Source: Chenggangzhangella methanolivorans
GTDB lineage: Bacteria; Pseudomonadota; Alphaproteobacteria; Rhizobiales; Methylopilaceae
Reading direction: 5' to 3'
Assembly: GCF_019797865.1 (NCBI RefSeq)
Contig: NZ_CP081869.1
Span: forward strand, 992,001-1,056,000
Length of the DNA: 64,000 bases
In this document: piece after piece, positions 9,512 to 17,903 of the stretch
Numbering within the stretch: the stretch's first letter is position 1
Layout: every line of letters starts with the position of its first letter
Position numbers and translations under genes: made by a program
The notes under the pieces: generated by a model
Databases searched by the model: none
What the model was told of the DNA's origin: nothing
Seen by the model: the letters and a program-made list of their open reading frames with translations, nothing else

Positions 9512-9609
9512 CCGTCATGCCCGGCGGCAGCCGGGCGTCCATGACTTTCCGGGATCGTCGAGCGCTACGCCAAAGTCGTGGATACCGAGCGAAGCTCGGG
9601 CATGTCGGG
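9512..9609. repeat. Palindromic intergenic repeat, family A copy 3
   Basis: Same structure as copies 1 and 2. The right end has drifted (CATGTCGGG instead of CATGACGGG) and it abuts the 3' end of the GIY-YIG reading frame at 9619. Confidence 0.82.
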
Positions 9610-9618
9610 TGGAACGGT

Positions 9619-9908
9619 TTACGCGCAGATGTCCGGCCAGAGGTCGCGCCAGTCAGGATTGGCGTCGTGGATCAGGCGCACCTTCTTCGCCCGCGAAGGT
9701 GCTTGAGGTCCTTCTCGCGCGCGATCGCGGCGCGGATGTAGTCATGCGCCTCGAACCAGACGAGCGCCTTGAGGCCATAGCGCTTGGTGAAACCCTCGGC
9801 GGCGCCGGATCGATGCTCGAAGACGCGGCGGACAAGGTCGTTCGTGACGCCGACATAGAGCACGCCGTCCTTCCGGTTGGTCATGATGTAGGCGAAGGCG
9901 GCGTACAT
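9619..9908 (-). CDS. Small GIY-YIG endonuclease-like protein (one frameshift)
   Basis: The N-terminal 70 residues (YIMTNRKDGVLYVGVTNDLV, RRVFEHRSGAAEGFTKRYG, ALVWFEAHDYIRAAIAREKDLKH) match the compact UvrC-like GIY-YIG fold: the first motif is degenerate GIY-YIG, then the R..EHR and the E..EK region with its catalytic Glu. The frame breaks near 9690-9697; in the next frame it resumes as AKKVRLIHDANPDWRDLWPD, ending at TAA 9619, the normal end of this family. Corrected length is about 96 residues. It sits inside an array of palindromic repeats, three copies on each side. Confidence 0.82.
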
Positions 9909-9943
9909 CCGCAGATGCTGCTGGCTTTCGTGAGTGCGCGCAA

Positions 9944-10035
9944 CGTCTGGCGGCGGCCGGGCGGCCGCGACTTTCCGGGAGCGTCGAGCACTACGCCCAA
10001 GTCGTGGATACGCAAGCGAAGCTCGGGCATGACGG
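9944..10035. repeat. Palindromic intergenic repeat, family A copy 4 (degenerate left end)
   Basis: The right two thirds (CGACTTTCCGGGAGCGTCGAG to GCTCGGGCATGACGGG) match copy 1, but the left arm is altered (GTCTGGCGGCGGCCGGGCGG). It begins just upstream of the GIY-YIG start. Confidence 0.75.
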
Positions 10036-10064
10036 GTGGCGGATCTCGCCGATCACGCCCGCCG

Positions 10065-10162
10065 CCATCATGCCCGGCGGCGGGCGGGCGTCCATGACGT
10101 CCTAGGAACGTGAAGCTCTACGCCCAAGTCGTGGATACCCGAGCAAAGCTCGGGCATGACGG
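10065..10162. repeat. Palindromic intergenic repeat, family A copy 5
   Basis: Starts CCATCATGCCCGGCGG and ends GCTCGGGCATGACGGG. The centre differs from the other copies (GACGTCCTAGGAACGTGAAG). Confidence 0.8.
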
Positions 10163-10192
10163 GTGGCGGAACTAGCCGATCACACTCAACAC

Positions 10193-10289
10193 TGTCATGC
10201 CCGGCGGCAGCCGGGCATCCACGACTTTCCGGGATCGCCGAGCGCTACGCCCAAGTCGTGGATACCCGAGCAAAGCTCGGGCATGACGG
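10193..10289. repeat. Palindromic intergenic repeat, family A copy 6
   Basis: Close to copy 2 in sequence. It is followed by a partial spacer and a truncated left end (GCCGCCGTCAT at about 10314-10324) that abuts the motE stop, so array expansion reached the gene boundary. Confidence 0.82.
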
Positions 10290-10331
10290 TGGCGGAACTC
10301 GGAGATCACGCCCGCCGCCGTCATCGCGCCC

Positions 10332-11054
10332 TCAGCGGTTCGGGCGGCCCTCGATCTTGGGCAGCTCCGCGGGCAAGACCGAGGCGGTCTCGGCGATGGG
10401 CGGCGAGGCCTCGCGGCGGGCGAGCGCCACGGTCAGCTTCTGCGCGGCGTCGGGCTCCATCACGCCCATCACCACCGAAAGCGTGCGCGGCTTCATGCGC
10501 GAGGCGACGTCGAGCAGAACCTGGGCGTCGAGCTTCTCGAAGATGCGCGCGGCCTCCTTGGGCTTCATGCCCTCGTAAAGGATCACGAGCTCCTTGAACT
10601 TGGTCTGCTCGAGCTCGGCGCGGCGCTTGTCGGCGTCGCCGATCGCCTGCTCGAGGCGCTTCAGCTCGTTGAGGCGATCGTCGAGCCGCTTCTCGGTCGC
10701 CTTGAGCGTGGCCTCGCGCATGTCGAGCTCGCTGGTGCGGGCGTCGATCGCCTCGCGCCGCTTCGACAGCGCCTCGGTCAGCGCCTTCTGCGAGCTCTCC
10801 TCGACGGTGAGCTCGCCCTTCGCGTCGACCGGCGGCTTCTCGACCGGACGCGGCTGGACGGGCGCGCCTTCCTTGGCGCCGTGGTCGTCGGCCACCGCAG
10901 GCTTTTCGGCGCCGTGCGAGGCGCTCGCGGCGGCGGCCGGCGGCACGAACAGATAGCTGGTGTGGGTCGCGATCCCGATCGCCTTCAGGCCGAGCAAAGC
11001 CGCGGCCGCGGTGATGACGACCGGCATCAGCCGGATGCGGGACGCAGCGCTCAC
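10332..11054 (-). CDS. motE: MotE-like flagellar motor-associated protein
   Basis: A 240-residue protein with an N-terminal membrane/signal segment (residues about 8-30), a Pro-rich linker, a long charged coiled coil (residues about 75-140, REATLKATEKRLDDRLNELK) and a C-terminal MgtE-N-like helical domain (LYEGMKPKEAARIFEKLD, VMGVMEPDAAQKLTVALARR). This is the architecture of MotE, described in Sinorhizobium as a periplasmic chaperone for the motor protein MotC. Its start overlaps the stop of the DUF6468-like gene by four bases, so it belongs to the fliL-fliM operon. No motC was seen in the window. Confidence 0.8.
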   Translation of the reverse strand: MSAASRIRLMPVVITAAAALLGLKAIGIATHTSYLFVPPAAAASASHGAEKPAVADDHGAKEGAPVQPRPVEKPPVDAKGELTVEESSQKALTEALSKRREAIDARTSELDMREATLKATEKRLDDRLNELKRLEQAIGDADKRRAELEQTKFKELVILYEGMKPKEAARIFEKLDAQVLLDVASRMKPRTLSVVMGVMEPDAAQKLTVALARREASPPIAETASVLPAELPKIEGRPNR

Positions 11055-11611
11055 GAGGCGCTCCCCATGCTCAGCGCACGAATGCGGTTGGAGAAGACTT
11101 CAGCGGCGGCGGCGGCCGCGGCCGAGGGGCTGAGCGCGGCTTCGGCGGCGCGGCGCGCCTCCTCGGCGGCGCGCTGGGCCTCGGCCTCGGCCTCGGCGCG
11201 GCGGCGCACCTCCTGGCGGATCTCCTCGCGGGCGGCCTTGACGCGCTCGACCTCGGCGGTCTCGGCCTCGCGCTGGGCGTGGTCGCGCGCGGCCTTGGCG
11301 ATCTTGGCGATGCGCTCGATGACCGCCTCTCCCTCGCCGAGCTGGCCGGCCATCTGCTCCGACAGCGTCTCGGCGCGGCCGAGACGGTCGGCGAGCGTCT
11401 CCTCGCTCTGAGAGACGGTGGCGCGCAGCGCCGCGATCGAGCGCTCGGCCGCATGGGTCGCGGTGACGAGCTCGACGATGGTGTCGCGCATCGTGGTCTC
11501 GTCGGCGCGCAGGCGCCGGAGCTTGCGGTCGAGCACCGCGCAATAGGCGATGGTGGCGATCAGCAGGACGGCGACGAGCGACTCGATCGCGAGCCCGACC
11601 ACGTTCTCCAT
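11051..11611 (-). CDS. DUF6468-like membrane-anchored coiled-coil protein
   Basis: 186 residues: one N-terminal transmembrane helix (LAIESLVAVLLIATIAYCAV), then a conserved block DRKLRRLRADETTMRDTIVE and a long Ala/Glu/Arg-rich coiled coil. This is the protein usually found between fliM and motE in Rhizobiales flagellar clusters; its function is not established. The ATG at 11611 overlaps the last base of fliM and the stop overlaps the motE start, indicating tight translational coupling. Confidence 0.75.
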   Translation of the reverse strand: MENVVGLAIESLVAVLLIATIAYCAVLDRKLRRLRADETTMRDTIVELVTATHAAERSIAALRATVSQSEETLADRLGRAETLSEQMAGQLGEGEAVIERIAKIAKAARDHAQREAETAEVERVKAAREEIRQEVRRRAEAEAEAQRAAEEARRAAEAALSPSAAAAAAAEVFSNRIRALSMGSAS

Positions 11612-12756
11612 CACGAGGCCTCCTTGCGGATCTGGCCCGCCGCCTCGAAGGCCGCGAGCGTGGTGCGCGAGGGGCGCAGCGGAGCCGCGATCTGGATCGC
11701 GACCTTCTCGCCCGAGCGTCCCATGCGCGCATGGGTCAGCACCTCGTCGCCGCAGCGCAGCTCGACGAGCGCGTCGGGCTTCACGTCCAGCATCAGCGTG
11801 TCGCCGACGTCGAGGTCGAGGATGGTCTTGAGCGGCAGCCGCTGGTCGTAGAGCACGGCGTGGACCTCGGTGCGCGCGGCCCAGATCTCGGTCGCCAGAT
11901 GCCCTTCCCAGGTCGCGTCGCGGCCGAACTTCTCGCCCATGAACTGCTGCATCAGCACGTCGCGGATCGGCTCGATGGTGGCGTAGGGAATCGCGATGTG
12001 GATCACGCCGCCGCGCTCCTCCATGTCGACGCGCAGCGTGACGAGGATCGCGGCGTTGGCCGGCCGGGTGATGGTGGCGAACTTGGGATTGGTCTCGAGC
12101 CGGTCGAACGAGAAACTGACCGGGGTCACGGGCCGGAACGCGGCCTCGGCGTCTTCGAGCACGACCTCGACCATGCGCTGGACGATCGAGGTCTCGATCG
12201 TGGTGTAGGGCCGGCCCTCGACCTTCATCTTCACCGAGGCGTTCCGCCCGCCGAGCAGCACGTCGATGATCGAATAGGTGAGCGCGCTGTCCACCGTCAT
12301 CAGCCCGAAGCCGTCCCACTGCTCGGCCTTGAACACCGAGAGGATGGCGGGCAACGGGATCGAGTTCAGATAGTCGCCGAAGCGCACCGACTTGATCCCG
12401 TCGAGCGAGACCTCGACGTTGTCGGAGGTGAAGTTGCGAAGGCTCGTCGTGAGCAGCCGGACCAGCCGGTCGAACACGATCTCGAGCATCGGCAGGCGCT
12501 CGTAGGAGACGAGCGCCGAATCGATGATGGCGCGGATCCCGGACTGGTCCGCGAGGCCGAGCGCATTGGGGTCGAAGCCGAGAAGGCCGTCGACCTCGTC
12601 CTGGTTGAGCACGCGGTCGACCGCCTTGCGGGCGCTCGGCGGCTCGGCCGAGGCGTTCCAGTCGGCCGAATCGGCCGCGGCCGGTCCGCCCTGCTCGGAG
12701 AGCGCGGCCTCCCATTCGGCCGCAATGTCGTCGTCGCTCTGGGTTCCGCCGGCCAT
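11611..12756 (-). CDS. fliM: FliM, flagellar motor switch protein
   Basis: C-ring protein that binds phosphorylated CheY and sets rotation direction. The 381-residue product carries VLNQDEVDGLLGF near residues 47-58, a variant of the N-terminal CheY-binding motif, then the middle domain (LVRLLTTSLRNFTSDNVEV, DYLNSIPLPAILSVFKAEQ, VDVLLGGRN-like region) and the C-terminal SpoA-type domain (LDLDVGDTLMLDVKP). The extension before the CheY motif (about 45 Ala/Glu/Ser-rich residues) is longer than in enteric FliM. It is 19 bases downstream of fliL. Confidence 0.94.
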   Translation of the reverse strand: MAGGTQSDDDIAAEWEAALSEQGGPAAADSADWNASAEPPSARKAVDRVLNQDEVDGLLGFDPNALGLADQSGIRAIIDSALVSYERLPMLEIVFDRLVRLLTTSLRNFTSDNVEVSLDGIKSVRFGDYLNSIPLPAILSVFKAEQWDGFGLMTVDSALTYSIIDVLLGGRNASVKMKVEGRPYTTIETSIVQRMVEVVLEDAEAAFRPVTPVSFSFDRLETNPKFATITRPANAAILVTLRVDMEERGGVIHIAIPYATIEPIRDVLMQQFMGEKFGRDATWEGHLATEIWAARTEVHAVLYDQRLPLKTILDLDVGDTLMLDVKPDALVELRCGDEVLTHARMGRSGEKVAIQIAAPLRPSRTTLAAFEAAGQIRKEAS

Positions 12757-12775
12757 AACTTTAAGCCCCGCCGCC

Positions 12776-13333
12776 CTACTGGACGATGATTTCCTTGAAC
12801 AGAACGGCGTCGACCTTGGCCGGCGCCACCGCGGTGTTGACGCGGCGCAGCAGCTCTTCCTTGAGGCGATACACCCCGGAGGAGCCGCGGATGTCGTCGG
12901 GCCGGAGCTCGCGCAGATGCGTCTGGAAGCTGTCGAGCACGCGCGGCATCATCGGCTTGATGGTCTCGGCGGACTTCGCCTCGTCGACCTCGAGCGCGAC
13001 CGACAGGCGCACGTAGCGCTGCTTCTCGCGGTCGACGGTGGCGAGGTTCACGGTCATCTCCGGCAGGTCGACGAAGGCCGCGCCTGCGGTCTCGGCTCCC
13101 TTTTCGCCATGGCCGCCGCCGTGGCCGCCCTCGGCCTTCTCCTCGCCGTGGCCGCCCGAGGCCTCGGCGTGGGCCTCGCCGTGGCCGTCCTCCTTGCCGC
13201 CCTTCATCATGAAGAACGCGCCGCCGCCGCCGATGAGCAGCGCGGCGGCCGCGGCGCCCGCGATGATGATGAGCTTCTTCTTCGACTTGGGCTTGCCCTC
13301 GGCGGCCGCGCCGGCTTCGTTCTCGTCCGCCAT
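12776..13333 (-). CDS. fliL: FliL, basal-body/motor-associated membrane protein
   Basis: FliL surrounds the stator and modulates torque. The ATG at 13333 gives 185 residues: a short basic cytoplasmic end, a transmembrane helix (LIIIAGAAAAALLIGGGGAFF), a Gly/His/Glu-rich linker (GHGEAHAEASGGHGEEK...) and the periplasmic domain with FVDLPEMTVNLATVDREKQR and RYVRLSVALEVDE. The open frame extends upstream to 13537 but that part has no family resemblance. It is the first gene of the leftward fliL-fliM-DUF6468-motE operon; its promoter region is shared with flgF. Confidence 0.92.
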   Translation of the reverse strand: MADENEAGAAAEGKPKSKKKLIIIAGAAAAALLIGGGGAFFMMKGGKEDGHGEAHAEASGGHGEEKAEGGHGGGHGEKGAETAGAAFVDLPEMTVNLATVDREKQRYVRLSVALEVDEAKSAETIKPMMPRVLDSFQTHLRELRPDDIRGSSGVYRLKEELLRRVNTAVAPAKVDAVLFKEIIVQ

Positions 13334-13394
13334 GTCAAAGCCTCCGCGGCGTGGATGACGCCGCGCTCCGTCGCCGCCGACGGGTTCGCCGGCC

Positions 13395-13424
13395 ATGGTT
13401 AACGGATAGGTCCCAAAGGTTAAC
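13395..13424. promoter_or_regulatory. CtrA-like half sites, fliL/flgF intergenic region
   Basis: ATGGTTAAC at 13395-13403 (reverse complement of the TTAACCAT half site) and GGTTAAC at 13418-13424 lie 60-90 bases upstream of fliL. The two TTAA cores are 16 bases apart rather than seven, so this is weaker than the boxes at 2960, 28062 and 35999. Confidence 0.45.
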
Positions 13425-13438
13425 GAAGCCTTGCGACC

Positions 13439-13453
13439 CGGCAAAAGCTGCCG
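13439..13453. promoter_or_regulatory. CGGCA-N5-TGCCG dyad, fliL/flgF intergenic region
   Basis: Identical arms and spacing to the dyads at 2936 and 35979. A further partial copy (GGGCAAATTGCGCC) follows immediately. It lies about 90 bases upstream of the sigma-54 promoter of flgF, a usual position for an activator of that sigma factor. Confidence 0.55.
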
Positions 13454-13542
13454 GGCAAATTGCGCCGGGCGGGCGGCCGCGACCTGTTTCTGCCGGGTGG
13501 GTTTCTCTGAATTTTCGTTCAAATTCGAACGATTCATCCATC

Positions 13543-13558
13543 TGGCACGCCGGCTGCA
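13543..13558 (+). promoter_or_regulatory. Sigma-54 promoter of flgF
   Basis: TGGCACGCCGGCTGCA differs by one base from TGGCACG-N4-TTGCW. The -24 GG (13544-13545) and -12 GC (13556-13557) are ten bases apart as required. Predicted transcription start is near 13569, about 64 bases before flgF. Confidence 0.75.
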
Positions 13559-13632
13559 ATGGTTCTGGCGACGGATCGCAGGTCGGGGAAGGACAGGCGA
13601 ACGTCGTTAAGACAGCGGCTCGGGAGCGTGTG

Positions 13633-14376
13633 GTGGAAAACGCCTCTCTTGTCGGGTTGTCGCGGCAGGTCGCCCTGCGGCGCGAGCTCGACGTGATTTC
13701 GAACAACGTCGCCAACATGAACACCTCTGGCTTCAAGGCCGAGGAGATGACGTTCGGCGAGTATCTGATGCCCAAGGCGCGGGACGACACGTTCCAGCGC
13801 CGCGACCGCACGCTGTCCTTCGTCGAGGATCTCGCCACCTGGCACGACCAGACCGCCGGCGCGATCCAGACCACAGGCGCCGACACCGACGTCGCGATCG
13901 ACGGCGAGGGCTTCTTCGTGGTCGAGGGCGCGGGCGGGACCCGCTACACCCGCAACGGCGCGTTCCAGATCAACTCGCAGGGCGTGCTGGTGACGTCGGA
14001 GGGCGCCCGCGTGCTCTCGACCTCCGGCCCGATCCAGCTCGGCCCCAACGAGCGCGGGCTCACGATCTCCTCCGACGGCACGATCTCGACCAACGAGGGC
14101 GTGCGCGGAAAGCTCCGCGTGGCGCGGTTCTCGAGCCTGCAGGACCTCTCCAAGGAAGGCGCGAGCCTGTTCCGCTCCGACGCCGAGCCGCAGGAAGCCA
14201 CCGCCCGCGTCCGCATCGTCCAGGGCGCGATCGAGAAGTCTAACGTCAAGCCGGTCGCGGAGATGAGCCGCCTCGTCGAGGTGACCCGCGCCTATGAGAG
14301 CGTGACCTCGCTCCTGTCAAAGCAGGACGAGATCCGCCGCGCCGCGATCGAGAAGCTCGCCGAGGTGCCGTCGTGA
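13633..14376 (+). CDS. flgF: FlgF, proximal rod protein
   Basis: 247 residues. The GTG at 13633 gives MENASLVGLSRQVALRREL, the usual alphaproteobacterial FlgF start; an adjacent GTG at 13630 is possible, and GGGAG lies just upstream. Rod/hook signatures are DVISNNVANMNTSGFKAEEM near the start, GEGFFVVEGAGGTRYTRNG in the middle and LVEVTRAYESVTSLLSKQDE at the C-terminus. It leads the rightward operon flgF-flgG-flgA-flgH, with flgG 31 bases downstream. Confidence 0.93.
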   Translation: MENASLVGLSRQVALRRELDVISNNVANMNTSGFKAEEMTFGEYLMPKARDDTFQRRDRTLSFVEDLATWHDQTAGAIQTTGADTDVAIDGEGFFVVEGAGGTRYTRNGAFQINSQGVLVTSEGARVLSTSGPIQLGPNERGLTISSDGTISTNEGVRGKLRVARFSSLQDLSKEGASLFRSDAEPQEATARVRIVQGAIEKSNVKPVAEMSRLVEVTRAYESVTSLLSKQDEIRRAAIEKLAEVPS

Positions 14377-14407
14377 CCGCCGCCTCCAACACCGCAGGAG
14401 CCGCCTG

Positions 14408-15194
14408 ATGCGCGCGCTGTACACCGCCTCTTCGGGCATGGCGGCCAGGAGCTCAACGTCGAGCTCATCTCGAACAACATCGCCAACATGCGCACCGCCG
14501 GCTTCAAGCGCCAGCGGGCCGAGTTCCAGGACCTGCTCTACCAGTCGATGCGCCGCGTCGGCTCGTCGAGCTCGGACGCCGGCACCGTGCTGCCGACCGG
14601 CGTCGACATCGGCTCGGGCGTGAAGCTCGTCGCCACGCCCCGCGTCATGAGCCAGGGCACCGTCTCGCCGACCGAGAAGACCTACGACGTCGCCATCCGC
14701 GGCGAGGGCTTCTTCCAGGTCGAGCTGCCGGACGGCACCACCGCCTACACCCGCGACGGCTCGTTCGAGCTCGACCCGAACGGCCAGCTCGTGACCGCCG
14801 ACGGCTACACGGTCTCGCCCGGCATCACGGTGCCGAACAACACGATCTCGGTCGCGATCAGCGCGGCCGGCCAGGTCGAGGCGACGGTGGCGGGCCAGAC
14901 CGCGCCGCAGGCGCTCGGCCAGCTCCAGCTCGCCGCTTCATCAACAAGTCGGGCCTCGAGGCCAAGGGCGACAACCTGTTCCTCGAGACCGAGGCGAGCG
15001 GCGCGCCGCTCCAGGACGTTCCCGGCGGCGAAGGCTTCGGCACGCTGCTGCAGGGCTATCTCGAACAGTCCAACGTCAACGCCGTGACCGAAATCTCCGA
15101 CCTGATCGCCGCCCAGCGCGCCTACGAGATGAACTCGAAGGTGATCTCCTCGGCCGACCAGATGCTCCAGAACGCTTCGTCGATGATGCGGTGA
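14408..15194 (+). CDS. flgG: FlgG, distal rod protein (two frameshifts)
   Basis: Distal rod protein. From ATG 14408: MRALYTASSGMAA, then one base is missing near 14451 (GCC-AG for GCC-CAG), after which ISNNIANMRTAGFKRQRAEF continues. A second missing C near 14934 interrupts LGQLQLA, and the frame resumes as FINKSGLEAKGDNLFLETEA through LIAAQRAYEMNSKVISSADQ, the FlgG C-terminal signature, ending at TGA 15194. Corrected length is about 262 residues, exactly as expected for FlgG. Because all pieces are full quality, both lesions are more likely sequence errors than decay. Confidence 0.92.
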
Positions 15195-15199
15195 GGACC

Positions 15200-16159
15200 A
15201 TGACCCGCTTCGCCTGCGCGCTCGCGCTTCTCCCCGTCCTCGCCCTGCCTGCGCTTTCCTCGCCCGCTTTCGCGCAGCCGACGCTGCGCGCCGAGGCGCT
15301 GGTCTCGGGCGAGATCGTCACCGTCGGCGACCTGATCGACGGCGCCCACGGCCTCGAGGGCGTGGCGCTGTTCCGCGCGCCCGATCCCGGCCAGACCGGC
15401 CCGCTGCCGGCCGCCGCCGCCATCGCCGCCGCCCGCCGCGCCGGCGTCCAGGGCGTCGAGGCCAACGGCGTGCGCGAGGTGTTCGTCACCCGCGCGAGCC
15501 GCGAGGTCAGCCTCGAGCAGATGACCGGCGCGATCACCGCGCGCGCCGCCACCGACTATGGCTGCGACGTCGAGGCCGTCGAGACCACGCTCGATCCGGA
15601 AATGGCGGCCGTCCATCTCGACGCCGGCGTCTCCGGCGCGCTCGAGGTCGCGCGCTTCGTCGTCGATCTCAAGACCGGCCGGTTCGACGCGCTGCTCCAG
15701 GTCGCGGGCGCGGCCCGCGGGACGGCGCCGATCCGCGTCACCGGCGCGGCCGTCGAGACCGTCGAGGTCGCCACGCTCTCCCGCGCGCTGTCGCGCGGCG
15801 ACATCGTCTCGGCCGCCGACGTGCGCGCCGACCGCCGCCCCAAGGCGCAGGCGCAGGACGCGCTTCGCCCGACCGAGGTCGCGGGGCTCGCGGCCAAGCG
15901 CGCGCTTCGCGAAGACCAGCCGCTGCGCTCGGGCGACCTGATGCGCCCGCAGCATGTCGAGCGCGGCGCCTTCGTCACGCTCATCTACGCCACGTCGGGC
16001 GTCTCGCTCTCGCTCAAGGCCAAGGCGCTCGCCGCCGGCGCCGCCGGCGACCTCATCACCGTCCAGAACCTGCAATCGAAGCGCGTCGTGAACGGCGTGG
16101 TCACCGGTCCCTCCGAAGTGACCGTGACCTCCGCCCCGACCGCCCTCGCCCGTCGCTGA
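15200..16159 (+). CDS. flgA: FlgA, P-ring assembly chaperone
   Basis: Periplasmic chaperone for FlgI assembly. ATG 15200 follows the flgG stop by five bases and gives 319 residues: signal peptide ending SSPAFAQ, an N-terminal domain, and a C-terminal SAF-type domain (VATLSRALSRGDIVSAADVR, GLAAKRALREDQPLRSGDLM, GDLITVQNLQSKRVVNGVVT). The order flgF-flgG-flgA-flgH is standard for Rhizobiales. A GTG nine bases upstream overlaps the flgG stop and is a possible alternative start. Confidence 0.92.
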   Translation: MTRFACALALLPVLALPALSSPAFAQPTLRAEALVSGEIVTVGDLIDGAHGLEGVALFRAPDPGQTGPLPAAAAIAAARRAGVQGVEANGVREVFVTRASREVSLEQMTGAITARAATDYGCDVEAVETTLDPEMAAVHLDAGVSGALEVARFVVDLKTGRFDALLQVAGAARGTAPIRVTGAAVETVEVATLSRALSRGDIVSAADVRADRRPKAQAQDALRPTEVAGLAAKRALREDQPLRSGDLMRPQHVERGAFVTLIYATSGVSLSLKAKALAAGAAGDLITVQNLQSKRVVNGVVTGPSEVTVTSAPTALARR

Positions 16160-16170
16160 GGAAGGCTCCC

Positions 16171-16938
16171 ATGTCCACGCGTCAGTTTTCCGGGCGTCGC
16201 CTCGCCCTTCTCGCCCTGCTCGCCTGCTCCGCGGCGCCGCTCGCCGCCTGCAACACGGCCGACCGCCTCTCCCAGATCGGCAAGGAGCCGGCGCTGTCGG
16301 CGATCGACAACCCGACCACCCAGCCCGGCTACAAGAAGGTGTCGATGCCGATGCCCGAAGCCGTGCCGGTCTCCTACGCGCCGAACTCGCTGTGGCGCGG
16401 CGGGGCCAAGGGCTTCTTCAAGGATCCTCGCGCCAAGCAGGTCGGCGACCTGCTGACCGTGAAGGTCAACATCGCCGACAAGGCCGAGATCGAGAACGCC
16501 ACCAAGCGCTCGCGCACCAACGCCGAGCAGTCCGGCGTCAACAACCTGCTCGGTTTCGAGACCAAGGTCGCCAAGATCATGCCGGGTGGGTTCGATCCCT
16601 CGAACCTCGCCAACGCCTCCTCGAGCTCCTCGAGCGCGGGCGAAGGCTCGGTCGACCGCAAGGAGACGCTGACCACCAACGTCGCCGCGGTCGTGACCCA
16701 GGTGCTCCCGAACGGCTCGCTCGTCATCGAGGGCAAGCAGGAGATCCGGGTGAACTTCGAGATCCGCGAGTTGATCGTCGCGGGCATCGTGCGCACCGAG
16801 GACATCGACGCCGACAACACGATCCCGTCGGAGAAGATCGCCCAGGCCCGCATCGCCTATGGCGGCCGCGGCCAGATCACCGACGTGCAGCAGCCGCGCT
16901 ACGGCCAGCAGGTGATGGACGTGCTGCTGCCCTTCTGA
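16171..16938 (+). CDS. flgH: FlgH, L-ring lipoprotein
   Basis: Outer-membrane ring lipoprotein of the basal body. 255 residues with a lipoprotein signal; the lipobox LAAC places the lipidated Cys at residue 27. Conserved stretches include SLWRGGAKGFFKDPRAKQVG, LLTVKVNIADKAEIENATKR and the C-terminal GIVRTEDIDADNTIPSEKIA followed by ARIAYGGRGQITDVQQPRYG. Start is 11 bases after flgA. It is the last gene of the flgF operon; a hairpin follows at 16961. Confidence 0.95.
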   Translation: MSTRQFSGRRLALLALLACSAAPLAACNTADRLSQIGKEPALSAIDNPTTQPGYKKVSMPMPEAVPVSYAPNSLWRGGAKGFFKDPRAKQVGDLLTVKVNIADKAEIENATKRSRTNAEQSGVNNLLGFETKVAKIMPGGFDPSNLANASSSSSSAGEGSVDRKETLTTNVAAVVTQVLPNGSLVIEGKQEIRVNFEIRELIVAGIVRTEDIDADNTIPSEKIAQARIAYGGRGQITDVQQPRYGQQVMDVLLPF

Positions 16939-16960
16939 CCCATCCGACGCATCGAACTTC

Positions 16961-16987
16961 GCGGGAGCGGCTCCACCCAGCTCCCGC
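16961..16987 (+). terminator. Hairpin after flgH
   Basis: GCGGGAGC and GCTCCCGC form a perfect eight-base stem with an 11-base loop, 23 bases after the flgH stop. There is no T run, so termination is only probable. Confidence 0.5.
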
Positions 16988-17137
16988 GGACCGCGGCCTT
17001 TCGGGCGTCCACCCGCCCGAAACGTCCGCCCGACCGCGGCCGCCGGCTCCCCCCGGCGGCCGTCGGCGTTTCCGTCCGACGAGGCCGGCGACGCCGGGCC
17101 CGACTACGTACGTGTTCGCACGCCCTATCGCTCTCTA

Positions 17138-17165
17138 AAGTTGTGTTTGTAAGTTTGCACAACTT
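17138..17165. promoter_or_regulatory. Inverted repeat upstream of the amidase gene
   Basis: AAGTTGTG and CACAACTT are perfect complements separated by 12 bases in a locally AT-rich stretch about 60 bases upstream of the amidase ATG. The arrangement looks like a two-fold operator centred 20 bp apart. No regulator gene is adjacent. Confidence 0.4.
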
Positions 17166-17225
17166 AAACGGATATTCGAGACGCAGCCGCAATCGGCGCG
17201 CGTCCCAGCCCGCGGAGGAGAGCGC

Positions 17226-17833
17226 ATGGTGTTTTCGGTCAACAATCACCGGCTGATGGCGAACGGCGCGCCGGCGCCCTTCGTGGCGAGCCCGAACCGG
17301 GGCGCGGCGCTTCAGCCGCTCTACCTGATCCTGCATTACACCGCGGCCTGAGGGCCGACGGCGCGATCAGCTGGTTCCAGAACCCGGCGGCGCAGGCCTC
17401 CGCCCATCTCGTGATCGACCGCGACGGCGCGACGACCCAGATGGTCGAGTTCAACCGCATCGCCTGGCACGCCGGCAAGAGCTCCTGGAGCGGGCTCGAC
17501 GGGCTCAACAAATATTCGATCGGGATCGAGATCGCGAACGCCGGCAGGCTGAGCAAAGGCGCGGACGGCAAGTGGCGCAACTGGGCCAACAACGTCGTGC
17601 CGGACGCCGACGTGATCGTCGCCACCCACAAGCACGAAAACACGCCGGCGGGTTGGCAGCGCTACACGGCGGATCAGATCGAGGCCGTCATCGAGATCGG
17701 CGTGGCGCTGCACCAGAAGTACGGGTTCGCCGACGTCCTCGGCCACGAGGACGTGTCGCCTGGCAGAAAGGTCGACACCGGTCCCGCTTTCCCGATGGGC
17801 AGCGTCGCGGGGAAGATCATGGGGCGGAAATAG
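17226..17833 (+). CDS. N-acetylmuramoyl-L-alanine amidase, Amidase_2 type (one frameshift)
   Basis: Cleaves the amide bond between muramic acid and the peptide stem of peptidoglycan. ATG 17226 (MVFSVNNHRLMANGAP) runs through LYLILHYTA, the first zinc-ligand motif, then stops early because one base is missing near 17351; the next frame continues AISWFQNPAAQASAHLVIDR, RIAWHAGKSSWSGL, YSIGIEIANAG and GHEDVSPGRKVDTGPAFPM, the last zinc ligand and catalytic Lys/Asp region. Corrected length is about 202 residues. No signal peptide is evident, so the product is cytoplasmic or exported by another route; a role in recycling or rod insertion is inference. Confidence 0.88.
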
Positions 17834-17903
17834 GCCGCGCCCCGACCACGCCACGGCGGATCGCGGCCATGCCGCGCTCCGCTTTAGGCGGTCGACGCGA
17901 CGC

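Noticed and set aside
9258..10289. CRISPR-like array
   Set aside because: Units are about 97 bases and palindromic, spacers are nearly identical to each other, and no cas genes are present.
14408..15194. Programmed ribosomal frameshifting in flgG
   Set aside because: No slippery heptamer or downstream pseudoknot is apparent, the lesions differ in type of site, and unrelated genes nearby show the same kind of break.
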